DNA of 40,685 bases from an uncultured Prevotellaceae bacterium (GCA_937900485.1 CALCEL010000023.1:1-40685); one strand, 5' to 3'. Shown: positions 25,251 to 33,783, numbered from the stretch's first letter. The notes: a model not told the origin generated them from the sequence alone. Program-made: numbers and translations.

Positions 25251-27362
25251 ATGTATAATAAAGAACAACTTAGTGGGATGACTCGTTCCGAGTTGGAAGA
25301 TATAGCTAAACAATTCGAATTGAAGGGTATCGGCAAGAAAAGTGACGATGAGATAATCCTTGATATACTTGACGCACAGGCAAGCGTATACGCTTCGAAC
25401 GCTATGGCCACAAACGACTCAGCCACAACTCGCAAACGTTCACGCGTCAACATTAAAAATGTAGACCGCGTATATACTGCCAACCAAAAAAAGGCGAAAA
25501 AAGTAGATAAGACAATGAAAATAACTAAAGACGACTCTCTGTTCGCCGACTTCTCGGACGAGGAGAAACAGATGATCGCAAGTAACATCACTGAATCTGC
25601 CACATCCGCAGACAACGCGGAGAACACAGAAAACACCCAGGAAGAGTCTGCCTCTAAAAAACGCGGACGCAAGACAAGCGCAAAAAAAAGTGAAGACGCC
25701 AACCTTGAAGCGAACGAGACCAAAAAGGACATGGCAGGCGCTGACGTAAACACCGCTGAGGACGAAGCTCAAAAGAGAAAAGGAAAGACTAAGACCAGAA
25801 CAAGCTCAAAGAGCAAGAAAAACAATGACAAAGTCGAGAATACGGATAAAGAAGAGAAAGTAACGGCTGAGATAAATGACGAGGCTACGCACGAAACGAC
25901 GGACGAGTCTTTGCAGGACATCGACTCTGTGTCTGAGACCGTAACAGACGAAACGCCTGAGACACAGGAGCAGAACGAATCCACAGAGCAGCTTGACACG
26001 AATGACAACGAATTCATTTCCGAGACGAACAACGAGAACGGAGATTTCGTGCCACCGACAGACGGAACGGACTTCATAATCATCGAAGATATTCCTAACG
26101 TGGAAGACAAACCTGTCATCACAATGGATTTCTTCATGAAGAACACAAAGAATAACGGCGACAACTACTCTAACGCAAGAAACAATTCCAAGAATCAGTA
26201 CGAGGAGGACGTGAAGAGTACTGCCTTCACCACACCAAAATATGACTTTACAGACATCCTGCACGTGTCCGGTGTACTTGAGACGGTAGAGAATTACGGA
26301 TTCCTCCGCAGTTCAGACTACAACTACCTGCCATCACCTGACGACGTGTACGTGAGCCAACAGCAGATAAAACACTACGGACTGAAGACCGGTGACGTGG
26401 TGGACGGAACGATCAGACCTCCTAAAGACGGCGAGAAGTTCTTCCCTCTCACAGGCATAACACTTATTAACGGCTGCGAACCGTCACGAGTACGTGACCG
26501 CATAGCCTTCGAGTTCCTCACCCCACTTTTCCCAGACGAGAAGTTCAAACTCTGCAAAGGCTACAACGACTCTGCGTCATCGAGGATTGTGGATTTGTTC
26601 TCACCTATCGGAAAAGGACAGAGAGCACTCATCGTCGCTCAGCCGAAAACCGGTAAGACTCTCCTCATGAAGGACATTGCCAACAGTATAGCAGCCAATC
26701 ACCCGGAGGCTTACCTGATGATGTTGCTTATAGACGAGAGACCTGAGGAAGTAACGGATATGGCGCGCACGGTAAACGCTGAGGTTATAGCGTCCACATT
26801 TGACGCACCTGCGGAAAGCCACGTGAAAATCGCCGGCATAGTACTGGAAAAAGCAAAGAGAATGGTGGAATGCGGACACGACGTAGTGATATTCCTCGAC
26901 TCAATCACACGTCTCGCAAGAGCTTACAACACTGTAAGTCCTGCGTCCGGAAAGGTTCTTTCCGGAGGTGTCGATGCTAACGCGCTTCACAAGCCTAAGC
27001 GTTTCTTCGGAGCAGCGAGAAACATCGAGGGAGGAGGCTCACTCACAATCATCGCCACAGCACTGATAGACACAGGCTCAAAGATGGACGAGGTGATCTT
27101 CGAGGAGTTCAAGGGAACAGGAAACATGGAGTTGCAGTTAGACCGCACGCTTGCAAACAAGCGAATATTCCCTGCAGTAAACCTCACCGCATCGTCAACA
27201 AGACGTGATGACTTGCTGCATGATCCATCAACACTTAACAGAATGTGGATATTACGCAAACATATCTCAGACATGACGTCAGTGGAGGCTATGGAGTTCC
27301 TCACCACACATATTGCAAGGACCAAGAACAATGACGAATTCCTCGCAAGCATGAACGGATAA
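25251..27362 (+). CDS. rho: Transcription termination factor Rho with long low-complexity insert
   Basis: This 703-residue Rho has an N-terminal Rho_N helical domain (MTRSELEDIAKQFELKGIG, about residues 5-45). A highly charged, repetitive insert rich in E, D, K, T, S and N spans about residues 60-330. The RNA-binding cold-shock-like domain follows (GVLETVENYGFLRSSDYNYL), then the hexameric helicase core with Walker A PKTGKT near 465, Walker B VVIFLDSITRLARAYN, the Q-loop/R-loop segment and the DEVIFEEFKGTGNMEL region. E. coli Rho has 419 residues; the extra length is the insert. Disordered inserts are known in Bacteroides Rho and were reported to promote condensate formation and gut fitness in B. 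thetaiotaomicron. It is a single-gene transcript with its own promoter and terminator. Confidence 0.97.
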   Translation: MYNKEQLSGMTRSELEDIAKQFELKGIGKKSDDEIILDILDAQASVYASNAMATNDSATTRKRSRVNIKNVDRVYTANQKKAKKVDKTMKITKDDSLFADFSDEEKQMIASNITESATSADNAENTENTQEESASKKRGRKTSAKKSEDANLEANETKKDMAGADVNTAEDEAQKRKGKTKTRTSSKSKKNNDKVENTDKEEKVTAEINDEATHETTDESLQDIDSVSETVTDETPETQEQNESTEQLDTNDNEFISETNNENGDFVPPTDGTDFIIIEDIPNVEDKPVITMDFFMKNTKNNGDNYSNARNNSKNQYEEDVKSTAFTTPKYDFTDILHVSGVLETVENYGFLRSSDYNYLPSPDDVYVSQQQIKHYGLKTGDVVDGTIRPPKDGEKFFPLTGITLINGCEPSRVRDRIAFEFLTPLFPDEKFKLCKGYNDSASSRIVDLFSPIGKGQRALIVAQPKTGKTLLMKDIANSIAANHPEAYLMMLLIDERPEEVTDMARTVNAEVIASTFDAPAESHVKIAGIVLEKAKRMVECGHDVVIFLDSITRLARAYNTVSPASGKVLSGGVDANALHKPKRFFGAARNIEGGGSLTIIATALIDTGSKMDEVIFEEFKGTGNMELQLDRTLANKRIFPAVNLTASSTRRDDLLHDPSTLNRMWILRKHISDMTSVEAMEFLTTHIARTKNNDEFLASMNG

Positions 27363-27390
27363 GACGAACACTTAAAGATATATAAACACA

Positions 27391-27427
27391 AAAAAACAGG
27401 GATGCGAGAACGCATCCCTGTTTTTTT
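27391..27427. terminator. Intrinsic terminator of rho
   Basis: AACAGGGATGCG (27395-27406) pairs perfectly with CGCATCCCTGTT (27411-27422) around AGAA, extended by A/U pairs and ended by seven Ts. A and T tracts on both sides allow action in both directions, which suits the convergent lipoprotein gene. Confidence 0.9.
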
Positions 27428-27517
27428 ATCTTTTAATATTTAAGCCGTGAAACTCACCGCCACAGAATGGAGAGAGAAACACACTAATCCTGTGTCAAAC
27501 ACACAAGAACCATAAAA

Positions 27518-28207
27518 TCATTTTACAGATTCCATATAATCCTTCACCGCAGGATTATTCCTGAACGAGTCCGGTGCTCTACCATATATCTCATCAATCT
27601 GAGGTGTGGTGGTCGGATAACGATAATGAGCGTATGCGGTGTTACATAACTCCAGGAACCACGTCACACCAAGAACATTATCAAAATTCTCAACGATGAA
27701 ATTCGTCTCCAGCTTATCCAATGCAGAACGTATCTCCACCTCCTCATCAGCCATCTCAATAGACACAGCGTCATAATCCATACCAGACAGAATCAGCTCA
27801 GCCTCCTTCTTTGGGAGTTCCGCCAACTGCATAGTCAACGAGTCGCGAGAAGTAAGGAAAACATACAAGCGGTCATTCAAAGGAGTGCCAGCCACCTTCA
27901 TGATGGCGTTTTGAACACTCACGGTAATATCTCCTTTCTCGAGAACAACAGGAAGCTCCGCGCCACCCATATTCAACACTACACACATAACAGAGTCTAA
28001 AGAGCCGGACATGGAGAACTTACCATGTACAATCTCACAAGAATCAAGTCTCACCAACTTTTCCCCACGATGGTACTCAAGATACGCCGTCCTTGACTCA
28101 AACACGGACTGTAAAGAAGTGCCTGAAATACTATATGAGTCCGCACATGATGATAAAGTACCTAAACCAGTCATCACCATTGCTAACGCCACAAGTATCT
28201 TATTCAT
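27518..28207 (-). CDS. DUF4369-like lipoprotein
   Basis: This 229-residue precursor begins MNKILVALAMVMTGLG and has a cysteine after LSS at about residue 21 as a likely lipidation site. The first part of the mature protein (YSISGTSLQSV, then AYLEYHRGEKLVRLDSCEIVHGKFSMSG and VVLEKGDITVSV) matches the DUF4369 beta domain found at the N terminus of many Bacteroidetes thioredoxin-like lipoproteins. The thioredoxin domain itself is absent: there is no CxxC. The C-terminal half is helical. Start choice: the promoter at 28241-28271 rules out any start upstream of about 28235, leaving ATG 28219 or 28207; both give a good signal peptide. Its role is unknown. It is divergent from the membrane-bound regulator gene, which may control it. 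Confidence 0.72.
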   Translation of the reverse strand: MNKILVALAMVMTGLGTLSSCADSYSISGTSLQSVFESRTAYLEYHRGEKLVRLDSCEIVHGKFSMSGSLDSVMCVVLNMGGAELPVVLEKGDITVSVQNAIMKVAGTPLNDRLYVFLTSRDSLTMQLAELPKKEAELILSGMDYDAVSIEMADEEVEIRSALDKLETNFIVENFDNVLGVTWFLELCNTAYAHYRYPTTTPQIDEIYGRAPDSFRNNPAVKDYMESVK

Positions 28208-28240
28208 TATTTTGTCCATTACACGATTATATATTAAACA

Positions 28241-28271
28241 CAAATATACGACATAGTTACTTTTCGGCAAA
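28241..28271 (-). promoter_or_regulatory. Promoter of the DUF4369-like lipoprotein gene
   Basis: TTTG (28271-28268), a 19-base spacer and TATATTTG (28248-28241) are an exact consensus match on the minus strand. The predicted start near 28236 leaves a leader of 17-29 bases. Confidence 0.82.
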
Positions 28272-28664
28272 GTAATTTAGCATTTATTAAATTTTACCTT
28301 TTCTTTTTTCGTTCTATTTAACAATAACGAGTCAATCCCCGTATTTGTACAGACGCGTTTCTCTGACATTTTCACAAAAACTGCTGCGGAACACGTCAGA
28401 CAATGGCGACACACATGAGAAACACAAGAACCGGGAAACAAAGATGAGAGAAATAATAAATAAAAAAAGCCACGGACGCCACTCGTACTAAACACAAAAA
28501 TGTTAATTGGACATAAATATACCACAAACACCAACAAACGAATATTTGACTTCGGATAAGAAATATAGTCTTCATGCGCATTATGTAACACTCAGAATGT
28601 TTATTTTAAATAAAAAACATGAAATTTGCGTAACAAGTCGAACGTATAACAAAAAGATACAAAC
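28272..28664. other. Intergenic region between lipoprotein gene and regulator gene
   Basis: An A/T-rich stretch of about 390 bases. For the rightward regulator gene only an imperfect -7 (GAAATTTG near 28621) is seen, with no clear -33. I find no RNA gene, no hairpin with a U run and no convincing coding sequence. Confidence 0.4.
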
Positions 28665-30167
28665 ATGGAAAATCTGCACAGCTATATTGCAATCTTCTGC
28701 GACGGAATGCAATTCTCAGCCTTGTTAATATTATTCATACTTTACATCTTACACAAACGCGAGAACACTGTGTACTGGAAAGTCTACATAGGCTTACTGA
28801 CATACCTCATGATTTTCACCATCCTGAAGTTTATCTTTAACATAAACCCGATAAAAACCACAAACGTATTCTACCGAGGCTACATCATCACAAGCCTTAT
28901 GATATTACCGCTTTTAGAAGGTTTGCTGTACTCACTCTTACGTCAGGGCCAGCCATTATCACACGTGATTCGCCGAATCTGCTGTGGTGAGGCGTTTTAC
29001 GTTATAATAACTGCACTCACGATATGTGAGATTTACCCATTAGCTATCCCAAACAAATATCTCGCTATAGCATACACCATAGGATATTGCATTTGGATGT
29101 TCGTCTTCACACACATCAGAGTATTGTTGTTCGACAGACAATTGAATTACGCATATTCAGACACCACGGGCAAGACGTTGAAATGGCTCAACTCCATCCT
29201 GTGGATCGGAATGTTCATGTCATGCTTCCTCACATTGTCGACCTACTACGCCAACCTCATGTTACGCATAGCGTTTGACATGACAACAATAATCGTGTTC
29301 AGCCTTATCGGTTATTTCGTTTACATGCAAAAGCCTATCAATCCTAAGCTTATGGACGAGACACGCTTATTTGTCAAAGGAGACCTCATCGACAACGTAC
29401 AGATTGTCATGAGCAATAACATACAAGAAAGCGACAAAGATCCAGACGGACACATCAAGGAGAAGACATTAAGAGAAATCGGAGAGAAACTGGAAGAGAC
29501 GATTAACACAACGAAACCATACCTTGACCCAGACCTCACGTTAGCCGACATGTCATCTATCGTCGGTGTTAACAGCACGTACCTGTCGTACTACATAAAC
29601 AACGTGCTGGGAGTCAAGTTCAACAACCTCATCAACACATACAGGTTTGAGCACGCCAAGAAACTGCTTATCGACCACAAAGAACTGCCTATCGATGTCG
29701 TGGCAAGACAGTCTGGCTTCAACAGCATAGCCACCATGCAACGTATGTTCTCAGACAGACTCGGCTGCACCGCAAGCATCTACAGACAATTAAACGGTAA
29801 GATAGAGGACGCTCCAGAGAGCATACAACAAAACAACAACGTCAAAACAACAAACATAGGCTCTTTGCTCAACAGGGAAAACGACCGTCAGTTCCAGGAA
29901 ATGTGCGAGAAGATTTATCCGGGCTACAAGGAACGCCTGTTAAAATACGAGCCGTCACTGACTCACAAAGACATCGCTCTATGCATGTTGGCGGTGTTAG
30001 GGCATGACTCCGATTCCACGGCGGAGGCACTCTGCATCAGTCCGTCAAGCCTGAACGTGACACGATGCAGGCTTCGTTCCAAGCTGCGTCTGAAACGCTC
30101 TGACTCACTGGAAGTGATGCTGACGAAGCTGCTTGAAGCTCCAGAAGAAGAAAAGAAAGAATCTTGA
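28665..30167 (+). CDS. Membrane-bound transcription regulator with AraC-type and LuxR-like DNA-binding domains
   Basis: This is a 500-residue protein. Residues about 15-222 hold seven hydrophobic segments, forming a membrane sensor of unknown ligand. Residues about 280-376 are an AraC-type domain with both helix-turn-helix units: TLADMSSIVGVNSTYLSYYI and PIDVVARQSGFNSIATMQRMF. After a polar linker, residues about 408-490 form a second DNA-binding-like domain. It reads LTHKDIALCMLAVLGHDSDSTAE and then ISPSSLNVTRCRLRSKLRL, resembling the LuxR/GerE-type helix-turn-helix at the end of many Bacteroidetes regulators. Carrying both in one membrane protein is uncommon. It stands alone, with a strong terminator 8 bases after the stop. 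The divergent lipoprotein gene is a possible target; this is inference. Confidence 0.85.
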   Translation: MENLHSYIAIFCDGMQFSALLILFILYILHKRENTVYWKVYIGLLTYLMIFTILKFIFNINPIKTTNVFYRGYIITSLMILPLLEGLLYSLLRQGQPLSHVIRRICCGEAFYVIITALTICEIYPLAIPNKYLAIAYTIGYCIWMFVFTHIRVLLFDRQLNYAYSDTTGKTLKWLNSILWIGMFMSCFLTLSTYYANLMLRIAFDMTTIIVFSLIGYFVYMQKPINPKLMDETRLFVKGDLIDNVQIVMSNNIQESDKDPDGHIKEKTLREIGEKLEETINTTKPYLDPDLTLADMSSIVGVNSTYLSYYINNVLGVKFNNLINTYRFEHAKKLLIDHKELPIDVVARQSGFNSIATMQRMFSDRLGCTASIYRQLNGKIEDAPESIQQNNNVKTTNIGSLLNRENDRQFQEMCEKIYPGYKERLLKYEPSLTHKDIALCMLAVLGHDSDSTAEALCISPSSLNVTRCRLRSKLRLKRSDSLEVMLTKLLEAPEEEKKES

Positions 30168-30174
30168 CAATCAT

Positions 30175-30214
30175 AAAGCATCCGTAACACTCGTTGTGTT
30201 ACGGATGCTTTTTT
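30175..30214 (+). terminator. Intrinsic terminator of the AraC/LuxR regulator gene
   Basis: A perfect 16-bp stem (30175-30190 with 30196-30211) with loop TCGTT runs straight into a T tract. Confidence 0.92.
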
Positions 30215-30264
30215 AACAACCTACCACCTCATGGATAACGACACTCGCCACTGCGTACAACTAT

Positions 30265-30519
30265 TTGCGCTTATCTGAACGTGGTAGCAATCTCCGTGCT
30301 ATCTCTTTCCTCCACCACGAACAACTTACAGGAACCAATGGCAAGAGTTCCATCAGAGTTGTCAACGGAGCACATCGCAGATATCGTCATCCCATTGGTC
30401 TGTCAGCACAAGCCATGGAAAAAAACTATGAGGTGCTCGAGGGACTGGAGCCGGACGAGCGTGTCGTCACCAGCGGCTACGAGGCATTCAAGGATAATGA
30501 AGTATTAGTAATCGAGTAA
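30265..30519 (+). pseudogene. Remnant of an HlyD/MacA-type efflux periplasmic adaptor (C-terminal stub)
   Basis: Only the last 75-85 residues of a membrane-fusion protein remain. The stretch NYEVLEGLEPDERVVTSG is followed by YEAFKDNEVLVIE, the standard ending of MacA/HlyD-type adaptors in Bacteroidetes; the preceding GLSAQAMEK segment fits the last beta domain less well. There is no signal peptide, hairpin or lipoyl-like domain, and upstream bases are a terminator and non-coding DNA. Intact adaptors have 350-420 residues, so this is a truncated relic. It lies 130 bases before an ABC ATPase of the MacB/LolD type, which is the usual gene order. An ATG exists at 30265, but a functional product is unlikely. 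Confidence 0.7.
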
Positions 30520-30649
30520 TAACGTCAAGACGGAGCTTATGCTCTTGTCGCCCTCTCAGTTCATCGCATCGTCGTGAATCTGCAGACCGCAGACTCGCAA
30601 GGACGACAGGCGGCAGCCCCCGTCAACGATTCTTAAAAAGTATAATAAT

Positions 30650-31324
30650 ATGATTAAGTTAGAAAACATACAGAAGGTGTTCCGTACGGAGGATGTGGAG
30701 ACCGTGGCATTGGGAGGTGTGTCGCTCGAAGTGGAGAAAGGTGACTTCGTGTCCATCATAGGACCGTCGGGTTGTGGCAAGTCAACACTGCTGAACATAC
30801 TAGGTCTTCTCGACAATCCATCCAGCGGCACTTACATGCTCGACGGTGAGAGCGTGGGCTCACTGAAAGAGTGTCAGCGCACGAACGTTCGTAAGGGTAA
30901 CATCGGCTTTGTGTTCCAAAGCTTCAACCTCATCGATGAACTGAACGTGGAGGAGAACGTGGAGCTGCCGCTCACCTACATGGGTGTACCAAAGTCTGAG
31001 CGTAAGCGCAGGGTGGCTGAGGTGCTGCGCCGCATGGATATCTCTCATCGTGCCCACCACTTCCCCCTGCAACTCTCGGGTGGTCAGCAGCAGCGTGTAG
31101 CCATTGCGCGAGCCGTAGTGACAAATCCTAAGCTGATACTCGCCGACGAGCCGACAGGTAACCTCGACTCGAAGAACGGAATGGAGATGATGCAGCTGCT
31201 CACACAGGTGAACCAGGATGGCACGACGATTCTGATGGTGACACACTCCGAGCGTGACTCCGGCTACGCACAGCGTGTCATCAATCTGTTTGACGGACAG
31301 GTGGTGCCTGACGTAGATCTGTGA
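30650..31324 (+). CDS. ABC transporter ATP-binding protein (MacB/LolD-type)
   Basis: This is a complete 224-residue ATPase: Walker A GPSGCGKST, Q-loop VFQSFNLIDELNVEENVELPL, signature LSGGQQQRVAIARAVV, Walker B LILADEPTGNLD and H-loop VTHSE. These features belong to the family that powers FtsX/MacB-type permeases in lipoprotein release or efflux. The expected permease gene is missing: downstream are a hairpin and an opposing nitroreductase gene. Codon use is distinctive. About 12 of 13 arginines are CGN, mostly CGT or CGC, whereas uvrB and other neighbours rely on AGA/AGG. Together with the adaptor stub upstream this suggests a decayed or imported efflux cassette. Whether the ATPase still serves a permease elsewhere is unknown. 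Confidence 0.9.
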   Translation: MIKLENIQKVFRTEDVETVALGGVSLEVEKGDFVSIIGPSGCGKSTLLNILGLLDNPSSGTYMLDGESVGSLKECQRTNVRKGNIGFVFQSFNLIDELNVEENVELPLTYMGVPKSERKRRVAEVLRRMDISHRAHHFPLQLSGGQQQRVAIARAVVTNPKLILADEPTGNLDSKNGMEMMQLLTQVNQDGTTILMVTHSERDSGYAQRVINLFDGQVVPDVDL

Positions 31325-31342
31325 CACCACACCCACGAATAG

Positions 31343-31386
31343 CGCAATGCCCTGTCACACCGTTTTTGGTGTGACGGGGCATTGCG
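31343..31386 (+). terminator. Long hairpin after the ABC ATPase gene, probable terminator
   Basis: CGCAATGCCCTGTCACACC (31343-31361) pairs with 31368-31386 over 19 positions with one G-U, around loop GTTTTT. No U run follows, so termination strength is uncertain; it may mainly protect the 3' end. Confidence 0.6.
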
Positions 31387-31538
31387 TATCCTCGCTTGTC
31401 TGTTTCTGTGCGAATGAATGTGTACGTGTGTCGCCATCCCTCGTCGTCACGTTCGTCAGCGAGCGTACTACAGAAGACGTTTCCACAATATGTCTGAATA
31501 TCTGTCAGACAGCGCGAAACGTTTGTATTAACGAGTCC

Positions 31539-32192
31539 TTACTCGCCATACAACTCATACGAGACATTGAACTCATCCCACTTGTCCTTAGGCTGAGAAG
31601 GAGATGATGGATAGCCAAAAACTAAGGTGGCAAAAGGAATGATGTGCTCCGGCGTCTCAAGCAACGAGCTTACCGCAGCTCCACGCTCCACTGACGGCCA
31701 TATGGCTGTCCAGACCCCCCCTAAACCCATAGAATGAGCCTGAAGAAGCATGTTCTCAGAAGCTGCGGACACATCCTGGATCCAGAAATCTTTTGTCCAG
31801 TCATCCTTCTCCTTACTCATATCACCACAAATAACGACAGCTAATGGAGCTGTCGCCACCATCTTAGCATTCGGGGATGCGTCAGCGAGTTTCTTCAGAA
31901 TGTCTTTCTCCGTCACCACGATGAAATGCCACGGACGCTTGTCCATAGCGGTAGGAGCCGCCATCGCCGCATGTAAAAGTTTGTCTATCTTCTCGTCCTC
32001 GACAGATTTGTCGAGATAGGACCTAACACTCGCGCGACTCATGATGACATCATAAAAGTCGTCATTGGCACTCAACGTGTCGGACATGGGCACCTGCGTT
32101 TCCTGGCAAGAATTGTTGGTCACGAGGTACAATCTGACACTGACCACAATCAAAGCCACACACAAAAGAATTATTAAAAACTTGGAAGTCAT
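31539..32192 (-). CDS. Membrane-anchored nitroreductase family protein
   Basis: This is a 217-residue protein. Residues about 4-25 form a single hydrophobic anchor, followed by a polar linker and a nitroreductase domain. The FMN phosphate-binding motif SRASVRSY is at 52-59, the APTAMDKRPWHFIVV segment at about 79-93, and the late GLGGVWTAIWP stretch (family G-[LI]-G-x-x-W/T) near 156. Most nitroreductases are soluble cytoplasmic enzymes using NAD(P)H. The N-terminal anchor here suggests the domain faces the periplasm, where NAD(P)H is absent, so electrons would need another donor. The gene starts 11 bases after the stop of an FMN-binding, NapH-like membrane protein gene, which is the obvious partner. 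The natural acceptor is unknown. Confidence 0.85.
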   Translation of the reverse strand: MTSKFLIILLCVALIVVSVRLYLVTNNSCQETQVPMSDTLSANDDFYDVIMSRASVRSYLDKSVEDEKIDKLLHAAMAAPTAMDKRPWHFIVVTEKDILKKLADASPNAKMVATAPLAVVICGDMSKEKDDWTKDFWIQDVSAASENMLLQAHSMGLGGVWTAIWPSVERGAAVSSLLETPEHIIPFATLVFGYPSSPSQPKDKWDEFNVSYELYGE

Positions 32193-32203
32193 ATTCGTTA
32201 TTA

Positions 32204-33298
32204 TTATTTATTAGACTGACTGAATTTCAAAAGAGTGCCTATAGGACATACGAAACGGCAGTAAGGACGCATGATAAAAGCAGACAAGACCACAAAAATC
32301 AACGCCAACACAATAACCACCCACGACGCTGAGGTTACCACAAAAGCCGAGAACGGCTCATAGTCAACCCATCCGAACCACAAGCCGGTCCACATACACA
32401 ACATCAAGGCTGCCCAGAGGTACTGACGGAACAGGTCTAAACGCTTTATCACATCCGACTTGATTTTTATGTTACGATTGACACTACGGCCCACCAACTC
32501 CTGCAAGGAGCCAAAAGGACAAACATTAGCGCAATAATACGTCTTCTTGTTGAACAAAGGATAAACAAACGCCGTAACGAGTAAAACACATGGGACAGCA
32601 AGAGAGATGACGTTCACACCGTTCGACATGTAAGACATGAGGGACGAATATGATATGAAGGCGCCACACCAGAATCCAAGCACGACTACATTCAGCGTGA
32701 GTTGGGCCAAGTGGTACCTCTTGTCTTTAATGAACAACGGCAGAATAGCCGCCATGAGAGCAACCAGCAGTCCAGCGACGTTCTTCAGAGTGAAGTCGAA
32801 ATCACTCCATACACTCTCACTGACCTCATTACTCATGGCATACCCCACTCCTCGCCTCACATTCTGTATGATGGCCTTTGAGGAGAACGTGGCGCCTGAG
32901 ACCACATCAACGTGCATGTCCGAAGCCTCATCAAGAGTCTTGCCATTCCATGCGCTGAGCAAGCTACTCGCAGCCCCAAAGAAGTCCGGCGTCTCCGTAT
33001 TATCCAAAGCCTTGACATCGACGATAACATCGTCCTTGACATGAATCTCCAAAGGGACCGTTCCTGCATAACCGACGATATCAGCGCCGATATCAGACGT
33101 GTTGATAACATACTCATTGTCACCCATCTCACGCAACACGGACACGGACGTACTATCCTGTGACGCGTCATTAGCGGAGACACTCCTTCCTAAGTATTTC
33201 CCGTCCCTCATTATCGAAGCGGCAAAAATCATCAGGAAACAAATAATGAAATTCAGAATTTGTCTTATTTTGCCTTGCTGCTTATCATTTAACATCAT
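32204..33298 (-). CDS. FMN-binding domain / NapH-like 4Fe-4S membrane electron-transfer protein
   Basis: This 364-residue protein has one N-terminal membrane segment (about 14-30). A periplasmic FMN_bind domain follows, with the ApbE flavinylation motif DVVSGAT at 131-137, so Thr137 should carry covalent FMN. Then come about five membrane helices with two CxxxCP motifs, CANVCP at 256-261 and CRFVCP at 347-352, as in NapH/NosR/RdxA-type proteins that pass electrons across the membrane. It resembles NosR in domain order. I infer a module that moves electrons from a cytoplasmic or quinol donor through the membrane to periplasmic flavin. The nitroreductase gene 11 bases downstream is the likely acceptor. 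An apbE gene is not in the window. The promoter lies at 33326-33356. Confidence 0.87.
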   Translation of the reverse strand: MMLNDKQQGKIRQILNFIICFLMIFAASIMRDGKYLGRSVSANDASQDSTSVSVLREMGDNEYVINTSDIGADIVGYAGTVPLEIHVKDDVIVDVKALDNTETPDFFGAASSLLSAWNGKTLDEASDMHVDVVSGATFSSKAIIQNVRRGVGYAMSNEVSESVWSDFDFTLKNVAGLLVALMAAILPLFIKDKRYHLAQLTLNVVVLGFWCGAFISYSSLMSYMSNGVNVISLAVPCVLLVTAFVYPLFNKKTYYCANVCPFGSLQELVGRSVNRNIKIKSDVIKRLDLFRQYLWAALMLCMWTGLWFGWVDYEPFSAFVVTSASWVVIVLALIFVVLSAFIMRPYCRFVCPIGTLLKFSQSNK

Positions 33299-33325
33299 TT
33301 AACCTTAATAATACTTAAACAACGG

Positions 33326-33356
33326 CAAAGTTAAAAACTAATTTCATAAGGAACAA
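33326..33356 (-). promoter_or_regulatory. Promoter of the FMN protein / nitroreductase operon
   Basis: TTG (33356-33354), a 20-base spacer and TAACTTTG (33333-33326) match the consensus on the minus strand. The predicted start near 33321 gives a leader of about 23 bases. Confidence 0.75.
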
Positions 33357-33686
33357 TTAACTTAACGCCAAAGGCTTTCTTGTTAATACGCTTTAACAAA
33401 TAACATGAACTCTTTTAGGTTATAACACTTATTTGTGAACGCACATGAGGAAAGGTGTCGGCGGAATGGGACTTTTTCTTCGGACACGCTTCACGCTGCC
33501 TACATCTAACACTGACTCATGTCAACTCACCAAGCCCGAGCAATTCTCGTCCGTGTCTTATAAGAATGGCGGTCTGACACATATATTATAGTATTCTTAC
33601 CATTTCAAGACGTGACAGAAAAGACACGGATAATCAATGTGTAACAATCCGTTAACACGACACACGTGTAAAACCAGTGACACACG
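33357..33686. other. Intergenic region with a nested inverted repeat
   Basis: No gene is recognised here. CCGTGTCTT (33551-33559) pairs with AAGACACGG (33621-33629), and inside it TAAGAAT (33561-33567) pairs with ATTCTTA (33593-33599), giving a possible two-level hairpin. Nothing else stands out. Confidence 0.5.
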
Positions 33687-33734
33687 GTAAGAAAAAGGAG
33701 ACGCCCGCTGTTTGGCACAGTCCGGCATCTCCTT
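33687..33734 (-). terminator. Intrinsic terminator of the porin gene
   Basis: AAGGAGACGCC (33695-33705) pairs with GGCATCTCCTT (33724-33734), with one wobble, and an inner CTG/CAG stem. On the minus strand it is followed by a U-rich tract. It lies 50 bases after the porin stop. Confidence 0.78.
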
Positions 33735-33783
33735 ATTCGTCAACAAAACTGATGTTGAAATGCTCTGCTCACATCACGAGGGA

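Noticed and set aside
28208..28270. Longer N terminus for the DUF4369-like lipoprotein starting at a TTG at 28270
   Set aside because: That TTG is part of the -33 element of the gene's own promoter, so it cannot lie in the mRNA. ATG 28207 or 28219 gives a proper lipoprotein signal.
31395..31538. Possible missing permease of the ABC cassette
   Set aside because: The stretch has no open frame with membrane segments and no similarity to FtsX/MacB; the permease is simply absent here.
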